From positions 1-7,663 of the forward strand of contig CADCVT010000216.1 of NCBI GenBank assembly GCA_902806215.1: a stretch of DNA of 7,663 nt, in the 5' to 3' direction. Positions 5,592-7,663 of the stretch are shown here, piece by piece. Made by a program: the position numbers and the translations under genes. The notes beneath the pieces were generated by a model. That model searched no databases, was not told the DNA's origin, and saw only the letters and a program-made list of their open reading frames with translations. This stretch comes from an uncultured Solirubrobacteraceae bacterium. Lineage in GTDB: Bacteria; Actinomycetota; Thermoleophilia; Solirubrobacterales; Solirubrobacteraceae. The number at the start of each line of letters is the position of its first letter. Position 1 is the first letter of the stretch.

Positions 5592-5791
5592 TGGAACGCC
5601 GCCCGCTCTCGCTCATGGAGGCCGTCTGGCTCGGCGTCACGCTGTTCTTCGTGGCGTTCGTGTCGGCGCTGGGGATCCTCCTGGCGGTGCTCGGCGCGAT
5701 GCACGCCTACTACGAGGACCGCAAGATCATGCTGATCGGCTACTGCGGGCTCGCGGGCCTGGCGCTCGCGCTCGAGCTGCTCGCGCTCTAG
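5591..5791 (+). CDS. Two-helix membrane miniprotein, 66 aa
   Basis: Unrecognised small membrane protein. After a short basic N-terminus (MERRPLSLME) come two hydrophobic segments, about residues 11-38 (VWLGVTLFFVAFVSALGILL is the core) and 47-66 (LIGYCGLAGLALALELLAL), joined by a short charged turn, HAYYEDRK. Positive charge on the N-terminus and turn gives no simple topology call. The second helix runs to the very C-terminus. The GTG at 5591 lacks a Shine-Dalgarno but sits 7 nt after a -10-like TACTTT, so leaderless translation is plausible; an ATG at 5615 is an alternative start with no ribosome-binding site either. It is divergent from murB and convergent with the Mce gene, with which it shares the last four bases. 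A holin-like or enzyme-regulating role cannot be shown. Confidence 0.6.
   Translation: MERRPLSLMEAVWLGVTLFFVAFVSALGILLAVLGAMHAYYEDRKIMLIGYCGLAGLALALELLAL
5788..5791. other. CTAG shared by two overlapping convergent stop codons
   Basis: TAG at 5789-5791 ends the plus-strand miniprotein and TAG read 5790 to 5788 ends the minus-strand Mce gene, so the two coding regions overlap by four bases with no space for a terminator between them. Confidence 0.7.
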
Positions 5792-7209
5792 CCCGGCGGG
5801 TCGCGGGTCAGGCGGTGGTAGGCCCGCGGCGGGCCGCCCTGGAACGACCACGGCTGCTGCTCGCGGCACGTCGGCGGGGCGCTGCCGTAGGGCGGCTCGG
5901 CGCGCGGGTTGTCGAGGTGGCGGCAGCTGAACGACTCGAGGCCCTGCCCCAGCTTGTCGAGCCCGCGCGGGCGCAGGTACGCGTTGTGGCGGTTGGTCGG
6001 CAGCCGGCGGGGCTGGTCGACGCGGGACTCGTTGTTGACCGGGATCAGCACGCGCAGGTAGTGCAGGGCGTCCTTCGCGCCGGGCTGACGGAAGGTGTCC
6101 TGCGTGGCCGCCGCGAGGTTCATGAACGCCGCCATGAGCTCTGAGCGGTAGAGGCCGAGGTAGTCGACGACGGGGCGCAGGTCGCGCGCGGTCGTGTGCA
6201 GCACCGGCATCGCCTTGCGCGCGGTGTCGACCGTCCGGCTCGCCGCGGGCAGGCCGTCCTTCGCGGCGGTGAGCGCGGGATCGAGGTCGCGCAGCAGGCC
6301 ACGCAGCGCCGGCAGCACCGCGTTCGTGTCGCGCAGCACCCCCGGGACGAGCGGCGTCGCCGGGCGCAGCGCGGTGAGCACCGGTGCGGCGTCGGCCGCC
6401 GTGCCCTCGGCGACGCGCAGCGTCTGGCGCAGCTCGCGCAGGAACGTGGGGAGGATCGTGATCGTCTGCCCGAGCTCCTCGTCGCGCCGCGACGTCGCCC
6501 GCAGGACGCGGTCGCCGCCGCGGATGAGCGCGCGCGTTTCGGCGCTGCGCCGGCCGAGCGCGCCGAACGTCGTCCCGGCGTCGTGGACGAGCGTGCGCAG
6601 GGCGTCGCGCTCGCTGCTCAGCACGGCAAGGACGCCTCCGGCTGCCTCGGCCGTCGGCGGGACCGAGCCGATCGCGTCGCTCAGCTCGTCGCCGCGGCCC
6701 TCGGTGCCCTTGGCGGTGCCGTCGAGCATGATCCGCAGGTCCTTGCGCGTCGGGTCGTCGAACGCGCGCAGCACCTCGTCGAGCTCGACCGTCGGCTTGA
6801 CCTGGCCCGGCGGGATCCGGCCGCCCTCCGCGATCGTCGGTCCGCCCTTCGTTCCGGGCGTCAGCTCGACGAAGGTCTCGCCGAGCAGGGTCTTCTGGCG
6901 CAGCGTCGCGCGCACGTCGCGCTCGAGCGGCGCGTACCGCGTGCGCATCTCGATCTCCGCGCGGATGCCGCCGCTCGACGACTCCTCGATCTTCACCACC
7001 GTGCCGACCGGCACGCCGGAGATGCGCACGTCGGCCTGCTCAGCCAGCTGCGTGGCCTCCTTGAAGTCGACCGTGACCCGGTAGCCCTTCGGGCCCATTG
7101 GGACGGCGCCGCCGAACGTCGCCCACAGGAACAGCAGCAGGCCGAAGCAGCTCAGCGCGAACGCGATCATCGTCGCGAGGCGGGCGAAGGTGGGCGGCTG
7201 CTTGTTCAC
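5788..7209 (-). CDS. Mce-family (MlaD-like) lipid-transport protein
   Basis: Substrate-carrying subunit of an Mce-type ABC lipid importer, anchored in the membrane with its bulk outside. Numbered from the GTG at 7209 (473 residues): a short N-terminus, one membrane helix (about 12-33, IAFALSCFGLLLFLWATFGG), an Mce/MlaD beta-barrel domain (about 40-119: GYRVTVDFKEATQLAEQADV, RISGVPVGTVVKIE, LLGETFVELTPG), a long mostly helical region to about 395 that in this family builds the shuttle channel, and a Pro/Arg-rich tail with two cysteines (about 429 and 448) that might pair. Start choice: the GTG overlaps the upstream stop as GTGA and has GGAGGA 9 nt before it, whereas the ATG at 7230 has no ribosome-binding site and would overlap the previous gene by 25 nt. 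The Cys in the membrane helix is not a convincing lipobox. Substrate unknown; steroid or fatty-acid/phospholipid uptake are the family's known roles. Confidence 0.9.
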   Translation of the reverse strand: MNKQPPTFARLATMIAFALSCFGLLLFLWATFGGAVPMGPKGYRVTVDFKEATQLAEQADVRISGVPVGTVVKIEESSSGGIRAEIEMRTRYAPLERDVRATLRQKTLLGETFVELTPGTKGGPTIAEGGRIPPGQVKPTVELDEVLRAFDDPTRKDLRIMLDGTAKGTEGRGDELSDAIGSVPPTAEAAGGVLAVLSSERDALRTLVHDAGTTFGALGRRSAETRALIRGGDRVLRATSRRDEELGQTITILPTFLRELRQTLRVAEGTAADAAPVLTALRPATPLVPGVLRDTNAVLPALRGLLRDLDPALTAAKDGLPAASRTVDTARKAMPVLHTTARDLRPVVDYLGLYRSELMAAFMNLAAATQDTFRQPGAKDALHYLRVLIPVNNESRVDQPRRLPTNRHNAYLRPRGLDKLGQGLESFSCRHLDNPRAEPPYGSAPPTCREQQPWSFQGGPPRAYHRLTRDPPG

Positions 7210-7663
7210 TTCGTCGCGTCCTCCGGGCATACGGGCGCGGCGGCCGCGGCGGCGAGCAGCGCGGCGGCCTGCGCGAGCGCGCCGTACGACGAGCACGAGA
7301 GCATGAGCGCGCCCCGCCAGGTCACGCCCTGCGCGTCGTCGACCTGGAGGATGTTGTTCGCGTTGTGGGCGAACCAGGTGGTCCAGAAGAGGTAGCCCTC
7401 CTCCGGTCCGTCGGGGTTGTGCGCGAGCTCGTTGACGACCCGGGTCAGGACGCGGAACGCGTCGGTCAGCGCGGGCGTCACCGCACCGAGGTCCTTCAGC
7501 GTCGGGTCGAGCGTCTTGGCGACGGGGATCGCCTCGCGCGTCAGCCCGCGGATCCGCTTGGCCGCCGGCGTCGCCTCGGCGAGCAGCGGATCGAGGCGCG
7601 GGAGCACGCGGCGGACGTCCTGCAGCGCGGGGCGCAAGGCGATGACCGCGGGCCGCAGCCGGC
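7206..7663 (-). CDS. Mce-family protein, C-terminal part (runs off the right edge)
   Basis: The frame is open to the window edge; 151 residues are visible and the start lies beyond 7663. The Mce barrel and membrane anchor are therefore not seen, and the call rests on the C-terminal pattern. That pattern is helical, Pro/Leu-rich repeats (LRPALQDVRRVLPRLDPLL, PTLKDLGAVTPALTDAFRVL), then the conserved block around VVNELAHNPDGPEEGYLFW and WFAHNANNILQVDDAQG typical of high-GC actinobacterial Mce tails, and a closing small-residue segment (ALAQAAALLAAAAAAPVCP). The arrangement supports it: its TGA overlaps the GTG of the next Mce gene as GTGA, and Mce operons consist of several such paralogues in tandem. 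The very hydrophobic Ala-rich end could be a helix, but its depth in or out of the membrane is not clear. Confidence 0.82.
   Translation of the reverse strand, partial: RLRPAVIALRPALQDVRRVLPRLDPLLAEATPAAKRIRGLTREAIPVAKTLDPTLKDLGAVTPALTDAFRVLTRVVNELAHNPDGPEEGYLFWTTWFAHNANNILQVDDAQGVTWRGALMLSCSSYGALAQAAALLAAAAAAPVCPEDATK

Noticed and set aside
4479..5735. A 418-codon plus-strand open frame across murB
   Set aside because: Antisense to a complete MurB with all key residues; low-complexity Arg-rich translation.
7134..7152. Lipoprotein signal in the Mce protein (ALSC before the Cys in its N-terminal hydrophobic segment)
   Set aside because: The residue at -3 is not the usual Leu/Val/Ile, and the segment continues strongly hydrophobic after the Cys, as in a membrane anchor.
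7210..7296. Longer Mce start giving an Arg-rich N-terminus
   Set aside because: It would overlap the upstream Mce gene extensively and has no ribosome-binding site; the GTGA start at 7209 fits better.
6196..7395. A 399-codon plus-strand open frame across the Mce genes
   Set aside because: Antisense shadow, Arg/Ala-rich and without motifs.

Overview
The window is GC-rich throughout, with strong G/C bias at third codon positions and many long shadow frames. Gene content suggests a high-GC actinobacterium: Mce proteins with long helical tails, a CNB-type histidine kinase, a response regulator fused to a thioredoxin-reductase-like enzyme, and apparently leaderless starts. Thermoleophilia (Solirubrobacterales-like) is my best guess, but that is inference from gene types. 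No RNA gene, insertion sequence, CRISPR array or gene-free stretch over 300 bases was seen.

Layout: (1) 1-3253, plus strand. A partial response-regulator/flavoprotein fusion is interrupted by an in-frame TAG at 1053-1055, and its C-terminal third follows intact in the same frame. A soluble histidine kinase with an N-terminal cyclic-nucleotide-binding-type domain comes next, then a small unknown protein. A long hairpin spans the stop of the flavoprotein gene and the ribosome-binding site of the kinase. (2) 3256-4421, minus strand. A six-TM GGDEF diguanylate cyclase is followed, with an ATGA overlap, by a small acidic, Pro/Asp-rich protein. (3) 4503-5564, minus strand: murB. (4) 5591-5791, plus strand: a two-helix membrane miniprotein, divergent from murB. 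The two starts are 26 bases apart around an 8-bp inverted repeat. (5) 5788-7663, minus strand: two Mce-family genes, the upstream one cut by the window edge, joined by a GTGA overlap.

How they work together: the kinase and the receiver-flavoprotein look like a cognate pair, with the kinase sensing through its CNB-type domain and phosphorylating a receiver fused to an NAD(P)H/FAD enzyme. That enzyme lacks the CxxC of true thioredoxin reductases. The diguanylate cyclase makes c-di-GMP at the membrane, MurB serves peptidoglycan precursor synthesis, and the Mce genes belong to a lipid-import operon continuing beyond the right edge. The five blocks otherwise look independent.

Most worth checking: the amber codon inside an otherwise intact flavoprotein, the stop/start hairpin, the murB divergent junction with two overlapping candidate -10 elements, and two convergent junctions where CTAG-containing palindromes supply the stop codons of both strands.
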